DNA of 64,000 bases from CAZBGQ01 sp964491515 (GTDB lineage: Bacteria > Patescibacteriota > Gracilibacteria > UBA1369 > UBA12473), in contig CAZBGQ010000007.1 in assembly GCA_964491515.1 (NCBI GenBank), forward strand, positions 10,025 through 74,024, read 5' to 3'. Shown here piece by piece: positions 25,249-34,102 of this stretch. The notes beneath the pieces were generated by a model, which worked only from the letters and a program-made list of their open reading frames with translations, was not told where the DNA came from and did not search any database. Positions within the stretch are counted from its first letter, which is position 1, and each line of letters starts with the position of its first letter. Both the position numbers and the translations under genes were made by a program.

Positions 25249-26436
25249 ATGTTGTATTCTCGTCGTTTAGCCTTTCTTGTGTCATCGATTTTCCTAGGTT
25301 CTTTGCTGTTCGCGGGAGTAGCACAGGCTCTCATTCTTCAGACAGATGATGAGATTTTTTTCAATGACTATGTAACGGAAGATGTCTATTTGGCCGGTGG
25401 GAATGTAACGATTCAGCAAGATGTTGAGGGTGATTTGTTTATTGCTGGTGGAAACATAACAGTAAATGGATTGGTCAGCGGAGATTTGTTCATGGCAGGA
25501 GGAAATGTGATTTTGAATAATGATGTTAAAGATGACTTACGTATGATTGGAGGATCGCTCTCAATCAATGGAAATGTTGATGGAGACTTGATCGTGATGG
25601 GCGGCGCCGTGGATTTAAACAAAGACATGCTTGTTTCAGGAGATGTACTCGTGCTGGCTGGAACTGCCAATATTTATGGAACAGTTAATCGCAGTGTTCG
25701 TGGAATTTTAGGTCGCTTGATGATTGGTGGCGATGTGAATGGAGACCTTGATGTACGTGTAACGGAAAAACTCGTCCTTCTAAATACGGGCCACATTTTT
25801 GGCAATGTGAAATATTTTGCTCCTGAAAAAGTTGAAAACCATGGAGGAGTCATTGATGGAGAAGTTGCTTTCAACGAAATTTTGTCTAGCGGAGAAAAGG
25901 TTAAGGAAGGCTTCCAAAAATTCTTCAATAAAGGTTACTTTATGGGTAAAATATGGAGTTACCTTGCCTTAATGTTGGTGGGATTTTTCATGGTTTGGTT
26001 AGCCCCCAACATGCTTGACCGCACCAGTAAGCAGATCAAGAAACAAGGTCTTAAGAGCTTTGGAATGGGGTTTTTAGTATTTGTAGTGGGAGGCATGGCC
26101 TCTATGATTTCCATCTTTACGGTGATTGGAGTTCAACTGGGCTTTATCGTAATTTCAAGTCTATTCATATTAGGCGAAATTGCACGTTTAGCCAGTGCCT
26201 ACTGGCTAGGAACATTGGTGGTTCGAAATATTAACACCAAAAAAGCTTCCAAACGAAAACTCTTCTGGCTTCATTTTGGTGTACTTGCCCTCGGATTATT
26301 CATCATGAAACTAATAGCCATCATTCCAGTATTAGGATGGTTGGCCGGCTTCGTCTTCCTCATGATGGGAGCGGGCGCACTATTTGTGGTGGTACGGGAA
26401 AACTACCATCAGCTTTCTAAAGAGAAGCTGGTTTAG
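25249..26436 (+). CDS. Polymer-forming (bactofilin-like) membrane protein
   Basis: The chosen start (ATG 25249) gives a signal sequence of about 25 residues (RLAFLVSSIFLGSLLFAGV). The exported part is a row of short beta-helix repeats of the form GNVTI..DVEGDLFIAGG and GNITVNGLVSGDLFMAGG, as in polymer-forming bactofilin-like proteins. The second half has about four membrane helices (LALMLVGFFMVWLAP and later ones). The frame extends to 25222, but TAAC lies 10 nt before ATG 25249. It may scaffold envelope structure, but the function is unknown. It overlaps the convergent 157-aa gene by 4 nt. Confidence 0.8.
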   Translation: MLYSRRLAFLVSSIFLGSLLFAGVAQALILQTDDEIFFNDYVTEDVYLAGGNVTIQQDVEGDLFIAGGNITVNGLVSGDLFMAGGNVILNNDVKDDLRMIGGSLSINGNVDGDLIVMGGAVDLNKDMLVSGDVLVLAGTANIYGTVNRSVRGILGRLMIGGDVNGDLDVRVTEKLVLLNTGHIFGNVKYFAPEKVENHGGVIDGEVAFNEILSSGEKVKEGFQKFFNKGYFMGKIWSYLALMLVGFFMVWLAPNMLDRTSKQIKKQGLKSFGMGFLVFVVGGMASMISIFTVIGVQLGFIVISSLFILGEIARLASAYWLGTLVVRNINTKKASKRKLFWLHFGVLALGLFIMKLIAIIPVLGWLAGFVFLMMGAGALFVVVRENYHQLSKEKLV

Positions 26437-26906
26437 GATGACAAGGCATCAGGACCCAGCGTTCGTCGCACTTTCGCCCATGCTGCGTTTTTTTCTGCAG
26501 GAGTCACAGGTTTTGTAGCACGATCACAGAATCCGGCAGCTAAACGTCGTGCTCTCTTTATTTCTACCCTACCCGTGAGCTTTCCAAGAAGAGTCTCATA
26601 TGGAATTTCACCTTTTGTGGCTCTCAACAGCGCCATCAAACCTGCCTCATCCTCATCCATGGTTACATTGCTATTTACACCATCTCTCCTCATACGTGAG
26701 TCAACGATTCTTCGAACTAAAGCAGCATCTAACTCGGTTTTACGTACGAGGTCTTTGATTAATGCCCCCGTAGATACTCCCGCGCCCTGTGGGGTTTGTT
26801 TGAACTTCTGAAAACTTGCTAATCGCTCGTCAATAATAGCCCACTGCTCAGGTGTGATTGGTTCATCGTTCGTGTCTGACTGATCCGAGAGAGTTAAAGG
26901 AGACAT
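26433..26906 (-). CDS. Hypothetical protein, 157 aa
   Basis: I do not recognise this soluble, helical protein. Features are the N-terminal QSDTNDEPITPEQWAIIDER, a basic middle with RKTELDAALVRRIVDSRMRR, and an Ala/Arg-rich end (RARRLAAGFCDRATK). It has its own promoter at 26940-26968 and no signal peptide. The polymer-forming gene converges on it, overlapping by 4 nt. Confidence 0.6.
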   Translation of the reverse strand: MSPLTLSDQSDTNDEPITPEQWAIIDERLASFQKFKQTPQGAGVSTGALIKDLVRKTELDAALVRRIVDSRMRRDGVNSNVTMDEDEAGLMALLRATKGEIPYETLLGKLTGRVEIKRARRLAAGFCDRATKPVTPAEKNAAWAKVRRTLGPDALSS

Positions 26907-26939
26907 GGTAATAGTAAGGTGATTATTTTTTTAGAGATC

Positions 26940-26968
26940 ATTTAACCTGAAAGTGCGAGGGTTGTCAA
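26940..26968 (-). promoter_or_regulatory. Promoter of the 157-aa gene
   Basis: On the minus strand TTGACA (26963-26968), 17 bp and TTAAAT (26940-26945), about 26 nt upstream of the gene leader. Confidence 0.65.
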
Positions 26969-26974
26969 GGTGTA

Positions 26975-26997
26975 GGGCAAATAAATGCCCCTTTTTT
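26975..26997 (+). terminator. Intrinsic terminator with no obvious plus-strand gene just upstream
   Basis: GGGCA, a 6-nt AT loop, TGCCC, then CTTTTTT gives a plus-strand terminator. The nearest plus-strand gene ends at 26436, so it may end read-through from the polymer-forming gene, running antisense over the 157-aa gene, or an unannotated RNA. Confidence 0.7.
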
Positions 26998-27123
26998 AGT
27001 CTCCGACTTTTACACAGTGCAATACGTTTGACATGACACTCAACTCAAACCTGGAAATGTGGCATAAAAAAATCATTACTGCACACTAACAAAAAGGTCT
27101 ACTACCTTCGTATCAGCTAACCT

Positions 27124-28041
27124 CTAATAAAACTTTCTTAATGTGTCTGCGCTTTTTTTGAGCTGCTTCTTTTCCTTTGCGTTGAGAGGAATTTCAATAG
27201 TGCGTTCAATGCCGTTTTGTCCGAGCACACATGGCACGCTGAGACAGACTTTTTTCTGGCCATATTCTCCTTTCAGCATAGTAGAAAGCGGGACCACCAT
27301 CCGAGAATTGTCGTAAATGTTTTTCATTATTTCACGCATGACCACTCCTATGGAGTAACAGGTATAGCCCAGGTCGTGAATAATACGGTAGGCGGCCTCA
27401 CGGGTGGTTTTGTACGCCTTTTCAAGGTCCTTTTGGCTATGCCCTTTGAATTTAACGAGGGGCTTTCCGGCGATTTCGGCGGCGCTGAAGACGGGAAATG
27501 AAGTGTCTCCATGTTCTCCTAGAATGTAGGCTTCTATACTCTGGGGATTGACCCCCCATTTTTCTCCCAAGTGGAACTGGAATCGGATCGTGTCGAGCAT
27601 AGTTCCGGAACCAAACACTCGCCCCTTAGGGAATTTGGATAATTTGATGGCGTCGTAGGTGAGAATATCGACCGGATTGGAGACGATTACCAAGATTGCA
27701 TTAGGCGCGGCTTTCGCAATTTCGGGGATTATTTTTTTAAATATTTTCCGATTGGTTTCGATGAGATCGAGCCGCGTTTGCCCTTCCTTTTGGCGTGCTC
27801 CAGCGGTGACGAATACCACACTGGAGCCCTCGCAAAGCTTCATGTCGTCACCGGCGCTTAGTGCAGTGTACTCAGTAAATGACAAGGCATGCTCAAGATC
27901 GGTCATAAGCCCCCGGGCCCGTTCCTTGGACAAATCGATGAGTGCCAGATCTGTCGGCGTACCGTCTAAAAGCATGGCATAAGCTGCGGTGGCTCCGACG
28001 CTGCCACATCCAATAATTGAAACTTTAAAGGTGCATTTCAT
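27124..28041 (-). CDS. ldh: L-lactate dehydrogenase
   Basis: This enzyme reduces pyruvate to L-lactate with NADH and regenerates NAD in fermentation. It has the Rossmann motif GCGSVGATAAYAML and the substrate-specificity loop GARQKEGQTRLDL, in which Gln at the position equivalent to 102 indicates lactate rather than malate. Other motifs are VSNPVDILTYDA and the catalytic His in ILGEHGDTSFPVFS. At 305 aa it is normal length. It follows the cca gene by 25 nt on the same strand. The gap contains tandem copies of AACTAAAAACT. Confidence 0.93.
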   Translation of the reverse strand: MKCTFKVSIIGCGSVGATAAYAMLLDGTPTDLALIDLSKERARGLMTDLEHALSFTEYTALSAGDDMKLCEGSSVVFVTAGARQKEGQTRLDLIETNRKIFKKIIPEIAKAAPNAILVIVSNPVDILTYDAIKLSKFPKGRVFGSGTMLDTIRFQFHLGEKWGVNPQSIEAYILGEHGDTSFPVFSAAEIAGKPLVKFKGHSQKDLEKAYKTTREAAYRIIHDLGYTCYSIGVVMREIMKNIYDNSRMVVPLSTMLKGEYGQKKVCLSVPCVLGQNGIERTIEIPLNAKEKKQLKKSADTLRKFY

Positions 28042-28066
28042 AAAATTAGTTTTTAGTTGATAGTTT

Positions 28067-29386
28067 TTAGTTTTTAGAGTTTGGGTAGTTTTTCAGGAGC
28101 CATTCAGTGGCGTGTTTTTTAGTATTTAGTTCGTGAGCCAACTGTTTTTCTCGGAGTGCTGCGGTGATTTCGCCCACCTTTTTACCTGGTTCTAAATTGA
28201 GTATTTCCATGATTTCATTTCCGGAGAGGAACGGGGTGGGTGCCTCCGACATGGTTTTCATGCTCTCATTATAAAGTTCCAAAACCTGTGTGTACAGTTC
28301 ATAACCGGCCGAATCTGTTCCCGCAATGTCAGCTTCAAACACCGCCAATAAATCTTTGAAACCAGGTAAAAGAAACCAGTGGCGCTGTCGCCCTAACGGC
28401 ATTTCAAGCAACTGCGGTAACATCATGTGATGCTCGATGATCCAGGTAATATGGTCTATGTCCTTTTTAGAAAAGGCTAATCTTCTCAAGATTTTGTTAG
28501 TGATTTTGGCACCTTCTTGTGCGTGATGATCGAATCGAATTCTTTCCTTATGTTTGAATGTCACCGGCTTGCCTACATCATGTAAAAACGTGGCCCATCG
28601 AAGCTGAATCGACGCGTATTTAGACAGCGACGAAAGAGACTGTTTGGCATGTGCCCAGACATCACCTTCGTGATGGTATTGATAAGGTTGAGCTACCCCC
28701 TTCATCGCGTACACCTCAGGAAGAATTTTTTCTAAAATACCGGTTTCGAGTAAGTCTTCTAGCGCGTCTTCCGCGTGTTCGCACATAAGCATTTTATTAA
28801 GCTCATCCCGCATGCGTTCACCTGATACTTTATCTGCTAATTCAGCGTGCTTGGTGAGTGCGTGATAGGTGTCAGGATGGTACTGAAACTGAAGGGTGTT
28901 TTTAAATCTAATGGCACGCAAAATCCTGAGATGATCCTCTAAAATACGTTCGTGCGGGTTACCAATAAATCGTACCAATCGTTCATCCATGTCTTTTTGT
29001 CCTTCCACATAATCGTAGACTTTTTTTGAAGTCGGATCACAAAACAGTCCGTTGATCGTAAAATCTCTTCGTTTGGCGTCCTCCTCCGCATGGGTGAATT
29101 CGACTGCGTCTGGCCGGCGCCCGTCCGAATAACCACTATCGGATCTAAACGTGGCTACTTCAAATTGGTGATCGCCTTCTATGGCTAAAATTACCCCAAA
29201 CTCTTTTCCGATAGGAATGGTTTTCTCGAGTAAATCCTCAATTTCATCCGGCTTGGCAGAGGTGACAATGTCGTAGTCTTTCGGCTCCTTATTGAGCAAC
29301 ATATCTCGCACACAACCACCTGCCCAATAGGCTTGATGCCCAGCATTCTGAAGGATTTTTATAATACGAAGAGAGGTAGCTTCCAT
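28067..29386 (-). CDS. cca: CCA-adding enzyme / tRNA nucleotidyltransferase with HD domain
   Basis: This class II nucleotidyltransferase adds or repairs the 3' CCA of tRNAs. The head domain shows GGCVRDMLLNKEPKDYDIVT (Gly-rich loop, catalytic Asp pair), then the RRDFTINGLFCDPT segment and the ARCA-like helix. The C-terminal half contains an HD phosphohydrolase domain with HDVGKPVTFK and RFDHHAQEGA. An isoleucine-rich tail follows. At 439 aa it fits HD-containing CCA enzymes rather than poly(A) polymerase. A possible TAAACT -10 box lies 6 nt upstream of ATG 29386, suggesting a leaderless mRNA. Confidence 0.92.
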   Translation of the reverse strand: MEATSLRIIKILQNAGHQAYWAGGCVRDMLLNKEPKDYDIVTSAKPDEIEDLLEKTIPIGKEFGVILAIEGDHQFEVATFRSDSGYSDGRRPDAVEFTHAEEDAKRRDFTINGLFCDPTSKKVYDYVEGQKDMDERLVRFIGNPHERILEDHLRILRAIRFKNTLQFQYHPDTYHALTKHAELADKVSGERMRDELNKMLMCEHAEDALEDLLETGILEKILPEVYAMKGVAQPYQYHHEGDVWAHAKQSLSSLSKYASIQLRWATFLHDVGKPVTFKHKERIRFDHHAQEGAKITNKILRRLAFSKKDIDHITWIIEHHMMLPQLLEMPLGRQRHWFLLPGFKDLLAVFEADIAGTDSAGYELYTQVLELYNESMKTMSEAPTPFLSGNEIMEILNLEPGKKVGEITAALREKQLAHELNTKKHATEWLLKNYPNSKN

Positions 29387-29422
29387 GGGGCTAGTTTAGC
29401 ATGGATTTTATAAGTGGTTAGC

Positions 29423-31003
29423 TTACGGATTTGTCTTTCTCCCCCCTCCTTGATTTCCGATTATACTTTCTAATTCTCTTATTATTTTAGCTACACGGGC
29501 CAATAATTCTTGGCGCCGCTCCTGGAATGGCAGATAATCATGTGTTTTTCTCATCAACCGCAGACGATGTTCATTTAAATATTTTAGCCACTCTTGAGAA
29601 TGACCATCCCTGTATACAATTGATAGATCTATCTCTTCAAGCCCTTCGACAATATTCAATGCCCAAAGATCAAATGACAATTTCTCCAGAACCTTCACCC
29701 GTTCATCAAAGAATGGATAATTTTCTATCATTTCCTCTATCCATTCATTGGCTTCGATTGGCTTCATCTCTCTCATGAACCGTATGTGTTTACTGATCTT
29801 TCCCGCTACCTTATTTCGATCAACAGATAAATACTGATAACGTTGCTCCGGTGTCCAACCCGCTTGCTCCGGTTTTGCTTTAAATGCCTTCCTCCACTTG
29901 GGAGAAAAATTTCCAATGCTCTTCTCGTATAGAACGATGGGGTCCTCGAGTTCCTCATCAAATTGAAATTCGGACAGTAGAGCCCTAAATCGAGCATTGT
30001 TTTGCTGTTGAGTTTCCCCGATTTCTTCGGATTGGTAGAGTGATTCGCGCTCATCTGGTGTGTAGATTTGCTCAAAAAGATTTCGAAGCGCATCATCCAG
30101 TGAATTCGCTGCTTGAGCATGTTTCCATAAATCTCGAGGTTGAAGTTGCTTTTCCTCAATTCCTTTGGCTATTACTTCTTTAAGAAATCTATACTTTCTT
30201 TTCAATATCATGACGTCCTCAAATGGCAATTCAGGAAATCCTCCCTCCAAAAATTCATTGAAAATATTATACGTTTTAAGTGGCCATTCGTTTGCCTTCA
30301 TATAGGCCAATAATTCATTCAAAAAAAGATTATTCTCAATGTCTTCCCTCGAATCAAATCGGTCCAATAATGGACGTTGTCCAATAGGAAAACTTCTAAG
30401 CCTAGGGTTGTACACATTTCCGAAAAGTAAGTGCTGAATTTCATGTTGTTTGTCCTGCTCCCTCTGCCCCTCCACTCCAAAATAACAGGTTAAATCAAGG
30501 ACAGGATCGCTCGTATAGTTAGATAATGTTCCCCACCCACCTACATCATCAATTCTCTCTGAAGTTTTTTTCCTGTACGCACGTGCTTCATGCTCTTCCT
30601 TGAATATAACCCCAATGAATACCGGATGATCTAAATCTAATGTCACAGAATCAGGATCTATCAGGCCTCTCCCAATAATATCAATGAATTTACTATGGCC
30701 CTCTTCGGTTTTGATTGGTTCCCTCCATGTCTCAAGTTGTTGGTGCTTAAAGTAGTAACGTTGTAGTATTTTAAAAATCTGAGCGAGTTCAAATTCAGAA
30801 AACTCCACATCTCCAGCTCTAAATTCTTCCAGAAGATTCTCAAAGGCTTCCTCCGGCGTTTTAAATGCTTCGAAAATATTTCCTTTTTCAACCCACTCAA
30901 ATATCTCGGGTAAGAAAGATGCCTCTTCTGCTACTTCTGCTACTTCTGGTACATTGTCCGCTTCCGGAGAATTATTCCATGGTCCTTTGATTAAACTTCC
31001 CAT
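29423..31003 (-). CDS. Hypothetical protein with HExxH metallopeptidase-like motif, 526 aa
   Basis: I do not recognise the family. There is no signal peptide. The first 40 residues are acidic and rich in VAEVAEEA. HEIQH occurs at residues 187-191 (DKQHEIQHLLFG), and a Glu in LFLNELLAYM at residue 230 is correctly placed to be a third zinc ligand as in gluzincin-type peptidases. A central YWGTLSNYTSDPVLDLTCYFG-like beta region precedes it (DDVGGWGTLSNYTSDP). The C-terminal half is helical with many charged residues. It might be a zinc peptidase acting in the cytoplasm, but the motif alone is not proof. It lies 36 nt upstream of cca and divergent from tsaD. Confidence 0.65.
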   Translation of the reverse strand: MGSLIKGPWNNSPEADNVPEVAEVAEEASFLPEIFEWVEKGNIFEAFKTPEEAFENLLEEFRAGDVEFSEFELAQIFKILQRYYFKHQQLETWREPIKTEEGHSKFIDIIGRGLIDPDSVTLDLDHPVFIGVIFKEEHEARAYRKKTSERIDDVGGWGTLSNYTSDPVLDLTCYFGVEGQREQDKQHEIQHLLFGNVYNPRLRSFPIGQRPLLDRFDSREDIENNLFLNELLAYMKANEWPLKTYNIFNEFLEGGFPELPFEDVMILKRKYRFLKEVIAKGIEEKQLQPRDLWKHAQAANSLDDALRNLFEQIYTPDERESLYQSEEIGETQQQNNARFRALLSEFQFDEELEDPIVLYEKSIGNFSPKWRKAFKAKPEQAGWTPEQRYQYLSVDRNKVAGKISKHIRFMREMKPIEANEWIEEMIENYPFFDERVKVLEKLSFDLWALNIVEGLEEIDLSIVYRDGHSQEWLKYLNEHRLRLMRKTHDYLPFQERRQELLARVAKIIRELESIIGNQGGGRKTNP

Positions 31004-31032
31004 ATTATTTTTTTAAATCTTTTAATTTTACC

Positions 31033-31061
31033 TTAAAATAGAGTTTTTTTCCAGGTAGAAT
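31033..31061 (+). promoter_or_regulatory. Promoter of tsaD (near-leaderless)
   Basis: TTAAAA (31033-31038), a 17-bp spacer and TAGAAT (31056-31061). The -10 box ends 9 nt before ATG 31071, which predicts a leader of about 3 nt. Confidence 0.6.
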
Positions 31062-31070
31062 GCGCCACGT

Positions 31071-32132
31071 ATGTTAATTCTAGGACTCGAAACATCGTGT
31101 GATGAAACATCAGCCTCTGTGGTTTATGCCTGTGATTCCCCAGGAAGACCGAGTGACTATGGACTGCGAGTGATGTCGAATGTGATTGCCTCGCAGATTG
31201 ATCTTCATCGAAAAACAGGCGGAGTGGTTCCGGAAGTCGCTGCGAGGGAGCATGTGATTAAGATTTTGCCGGTTATTGAGGAATCACTTAAAATTGGAGG
31301 GAATGCCATGAGCCCTGAGGCTCCCCTTACGATTCAGGATATTGACCTGATTGCGGTGACACAACGGCCAGGGCTGATTTCGTCACTTCTAGTGGGCACA
31401 AATGCGGCCAACACATTGGCATTGTTGAACAAAAAAACGCTCATTCCAGTCAATCATATTGAGGGTCATATCTATGCAAACTGGTTGGATCGAACCGATC
31501 TTGTGGAATTTCCGGTAGTGATTCTGACGGTGTCCGGCGGTCACAATGAGCTGGTACTAATGAAGGATCATGCAACTTTTGAATCTCTCGGTTCCACACG
31601 TGACGATGCAGCAGGAGAAGCGTTTGATAAAGTCGCGCGGCTGATTGGACTTCCCTATCCGGGCGGCCCAGAAATTTCGAAACTAGCCGAAGAAGGTGAC
31701 CCCCATGGATACGAGCTTCCACGTCCGCTAATGAAAGAAGGGTATGATTTCAGTTTTTCAGGATTAAAGTCGGCGGTCATGCGTGTGGTGCACGAGGAAG
31801 GTGATGATTTGCGACGAGCCGATTTAGCAGCCTCATTCCAAGAAGCAGTTTGTGATGTTTTAACTTCCAAGTTGGTGAGGGCGGCTCATGATTTCGGAGC
31901 TCGTGAAGTACACTTAGCCGGCGGAGTTTCTGCCAATCTCCGTTTACGCGTCTTGGCAGAAGAACGATTGAGTGGCTTGCCTCTCCGATTCCCTGAGAAA
32001 ATTAGTTACTGCACCGACAACGCAGCCATGATTGCGGCGGCTGGGTACTTTCAATGGAGAGCCAATCCTGATGTTTACAAAAAATGGAAACTGGTTGAAG
32101 CCTCCACTCAATTCGGATTTGATTTATCTTAA
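31071..32132 (+). CDS. tsaD: tRNA N6-threonylcarbamoyladenosine synthesis protein TsaD
   Basis: TsaD transfers the threonylcarbamoyl group to A37 of tRNAs that decode ANN codons. The motifs are standard: GLETSCDETSASVV, the metal site VNHIEGHIYAN (HxxxH), ILTVSGGHNELV, GEAFDKVARLIGLPYPGGP and LAGGVSANLRLR. A short insert (DSPGRPSDYGLRV) follows the first strand. At 353 aa it is slightly longer than E. coli TsaD (337 aa). The start has no Shine-Dalgarno or TAAC; the promoter sits immediately upstream. It converges with a 306-aa gene, overlapping by 9 nt at the 3' ends. Confidence 0.94.
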   Translation: MLILGLETSCDETSASVVYACDSPGRPSDYGLRVMSNVIASQIDLHRKTGGVVPEVAAREHVIKILPVIEESLKIGGNAMSPEAPLTIQDIDLIAVTQRPGLISSLLVGTNAANTLALLNKKTLIPVNHIEGHIYANWLDRTDLVEFPVVILTVSGGHNELVLMKDHATFESLGSTRDDAAGEAFDKVARLIGLPYPGGPEISKLAEEGDPHGYELPRPLMKEGYDFSFSGLKSAVMRVVHEEGDDLRRADLAASFQEAVCDVLTSKLVRAAHDFGAREVHLAGGVSANLRLRVLAEERLSGLPLRFPEKISYCTDNAAMIAAAGYFQWRANPDVYKKWKLVEASTQFGFDLS

Positions 32133-33044
32133 ATACTCATCCATGCCTTCTTCTCTCCTAGCTGTTTCTTCGACGATCTGCCAAGGCAACCTGCCTTCTC
32201 TTCTCGTAAATATATCGCCTACCACCGTTTCGAATTGATCTGATAATAAAGGATTGGGCGCCTGTCTTAAACCTTGGCTCCAGGCAATATGAGCATTAAG
32301 TATGATTTCTTTTGAATATCTGAAATCTGTCATTTTTGTTCTTTCACTCCCTCGTGGAATGAATGTATTTGGGAAACTATTTTTCAGCAATAATCCCTGT
32401 AATTCTTGAGGAGAATGATCGGTTGTGGCATAGGTTGGTAACCCTAATGCTTGAGCGATTTCTACCTCGAAATTGCTGTACTCTCCTGCCCTTTCGGGAT
32501 TGTAAATTAGTGCATCTGACCCATAAATCAACATGGTCAAGTATGAGAGCATGAATTCTCTATTTGCCTCCCATTTTTCCACACTCATTTTCTCTAACCA
32601 TGCAGGGATTAGTCCGTTTTTTCTTGGATCAAAAGAATGATCGCTCCTCCATTCATCCTGCAACGTTCCAGCCATGAATACAACAGGATAAGGAGAAAAA
32701 GGTGCTAGTTTTTCAAACTCACGTGGGAGGCATGCGGTAAATGGAGTGGCACCATACTCTGCCCATTCACTCCACATGACCATGAGTTTTTTAGGATCTC
32801 CTCCCCACCCAGTGCCATCAAAATCATACTCTGGGTAGTGACGGCTTAATAAGTTCGCAAAGCCTTTTTCATCAAAAAATACACGCTCTTGAGCAAGAGA
32901 CTCACCCCTAGGGACTCCTTGAGTATTATATGAGATACGGGTTGCTTTACCCTTTTCAAATCTCAATTCATCAATATTATTTGAGTTCCCCGACTTTTCC
33001 ATTGATCTGGAATTTAAATATAATTTTTCACTATATTTTACCAT
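32124..33044 (-). CDS. Hypothetical protein, 306 aa
   Basis: I do not recognise this protein with confidence. The middle holds YPVVFMAGTLQDEWRSDHSF and then DALIYNPERAGEYSNFEVEI followed by AQALGLPTYATTDHS. The order of a strand ending in a GT-like loop and a segment with D-A-L-I-Y-N-P plus a Glu-containing helix loosely recalls nucleoside 2-deoxyribosyltransferase-like folds, but this is weak. The N-terminus could start at ATG 33044 or at the Met 14 codons further in. It has no signal peptide. It overlaps the tsaD 3' end by 9 nt. Confidence 0.6.
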   Translation of the reverse strand: MVKYSEKLYLNSRSMEKSGNSNNIDELRFEKGKATRISYNTQGVPRGESLAQERVFFDEKGFANLLSRHYPEYDFDGTGWGGDPKKLMVMWSEWAEYGATPFTACLPREFEKLAPFSPYPVVFMAGTLQDEWRSDHSFDPRKNGLIPAWLEKMSVEKWEANREFMLSYLTMLIYGSDALIYNPERAGEYSNFEVEIAQALGLPTYATTDHSPQELQGLLLKNSFPNTFIPRGSERTKMTDFRYSKEIILNAHIAWSQGLRQAPNPLLSDQFETVVGDIFTRREGRLPWQIVEETARREEGMDEYLR

Positions 33045-33088
33045 TTTTTTATGGTTCTGTGAATCTAGTAGAAATCTGAATTTAATTT

Positions 33089-33328
33089 ATGAAAGAATCT
33101 CCATCCCCAAAACGCCCTTGGCTAAAACCAGTAATGATCGCTGTGGCCAGTGCTCCATGGGGGTTGATGACCGGCGGCGTGCTGGCTCTTTCTCACTGTG
33201 GGGGAGAGCCAACTGAAGAAATTGGAGAACCTGAATTGGCTGAGATTGGATGGTCTCATCAGGATTTCCTAGGGCAAATCAGTGATCCAGCGAGTGACCA
33301 TCAGTGCCTTGTTCCAGATGAAGGATAA
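33089..33328 (+). CDS. Small putative secreted or anchored protein, 79 aa
   Basis: I do not recognise this protein. A Lys/Pro-rich start (MKESPSPKRPWLK) precedes a hydrophobic segment of about 20 residues (PVMIAVASAPWGLMTGGVLA), then SHCGGEPTEEI and an acidic tail with a second Cys. The hydrophobic segment with a following Cys resembles a lipoprotein signal, though the lipobox (LSHC) is poor. It is divergent from the 306-aa gene and its 3' end overlaps the convergent gene at 33301 by 28 nt. Confidence 0.45.
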   Translation: MKESPSPKRPWLKPVMIAVASAPWGLMTGGVLALSHCGGEPTEEIGEPELAEIGWSHQDFLGQISDPASDHQCLVPDEG

Positions 33329-34092
33329 TACTCAGGATGTACTGAATTTCTAGTTGATATAGTCGCCCCTGCTTCATGATAGAATTGGCAATGAGAGTCA
33401 TTCCTTGTGATAAGAGTAGCTCCATTTTCAACATAAAAGGTACAATGCGTGGCATTCCTGACTTCAAGGACTCCCCCCTTCTCTATATAGTAACTTCCAT
33501 GGACTGAATTTCTGACCGATTCTCTTTGCCCAGAACTTATACGAAGAGCTCCTTTAATCCCTTCACTTGGCCTACCCTGTGGCCCATCATCAAACACTGC
33601 TTCTTCAACATCTGGTTCAGGTGCTATTCTCGGCGCTAATGCTTTATTGAAGAATTTGGCCCAATCAGTTGGCTCGGCCGCCTCCGCTTCTTCAGCTTCT
33701 GGTGGTGGTGCGGTCGGTTCTTCAACAACCGGTTCAGGCTCTTCTTGGAATGCTGCTAAGAGTGCATCCCGATCTGCTCGAGCGCTCTCCCCCTTAAATA
33801 GATTGATGATGGCTGCCTCAATGTATTCAGCATCGTGACCTTCGGATAAAAGTTCTATACTAATCTCATTAGCTACTCTGTTTTTGAAATCATCAAGGTC
33901 TTCATCTGATGTATTTCCTAATGCTGCGATCAACACAATTCTCTTCATGGCATTCATTTCAAAAAATCTATTAATAAACTCTCCTACCCCTTTTTTGTTC
34001 AAAACTTGCATTGTTTCGCGAAGCTTGACCATCATTCGGCCAACACTTTCTTCTAATATGCGTTGAGGGTGACTTGCTGCTCTTTCGACCAT
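33301..34092 (-). CDS. Hypothetical protein with C-terminal 18-residue beta-solenoid-like repeats
   Basis: I do not recognise the family. Starting at ATG 34092 (263 aa), the N-terminal 105 residues are helical, residues about 118-145 are Pro/Glu/Ala-rich, and the C-terminal 70 residues contain four 18-residue repeats of the form RNSVHGSYYIEKGGVLEV and RNATHCTFYVENGATLIT. Each has R-N-x-x-H, an aromatic pair and a Gly turn, consistent with a small beta-solenoid. TAAC is formed by the upstream stop plus C, 9 nt before ATG. The frame extends to 34152, but that region overlaps the upstream gene. Confidence 0.7.
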   Translation of the reverse strand: MVERAASHPQRILEESVGRMMVKLRETMQVLNKKGVGEFINRFFEMNAMKRIVLIAALGNTSDEDLDDFKNRVANEISIELLSEGHDAEYIEAAIINLFKGESARADRDALLAAFQEEPEPVVEEPTAPPPEAEEAEAAEPTDWAKFFNKALAPRIAPEPDVEEAVFDDGPQGRPSEGIKGALRISSGQRESVRNSVHGSYYIEKGGVLEVRNATHCTFYVENGATLITRNDSHCQFYHEAGATISTRNSVHPEYYPSSGTRH

Positions 34093-34102
34093 GGTTGTGT
34101 TG

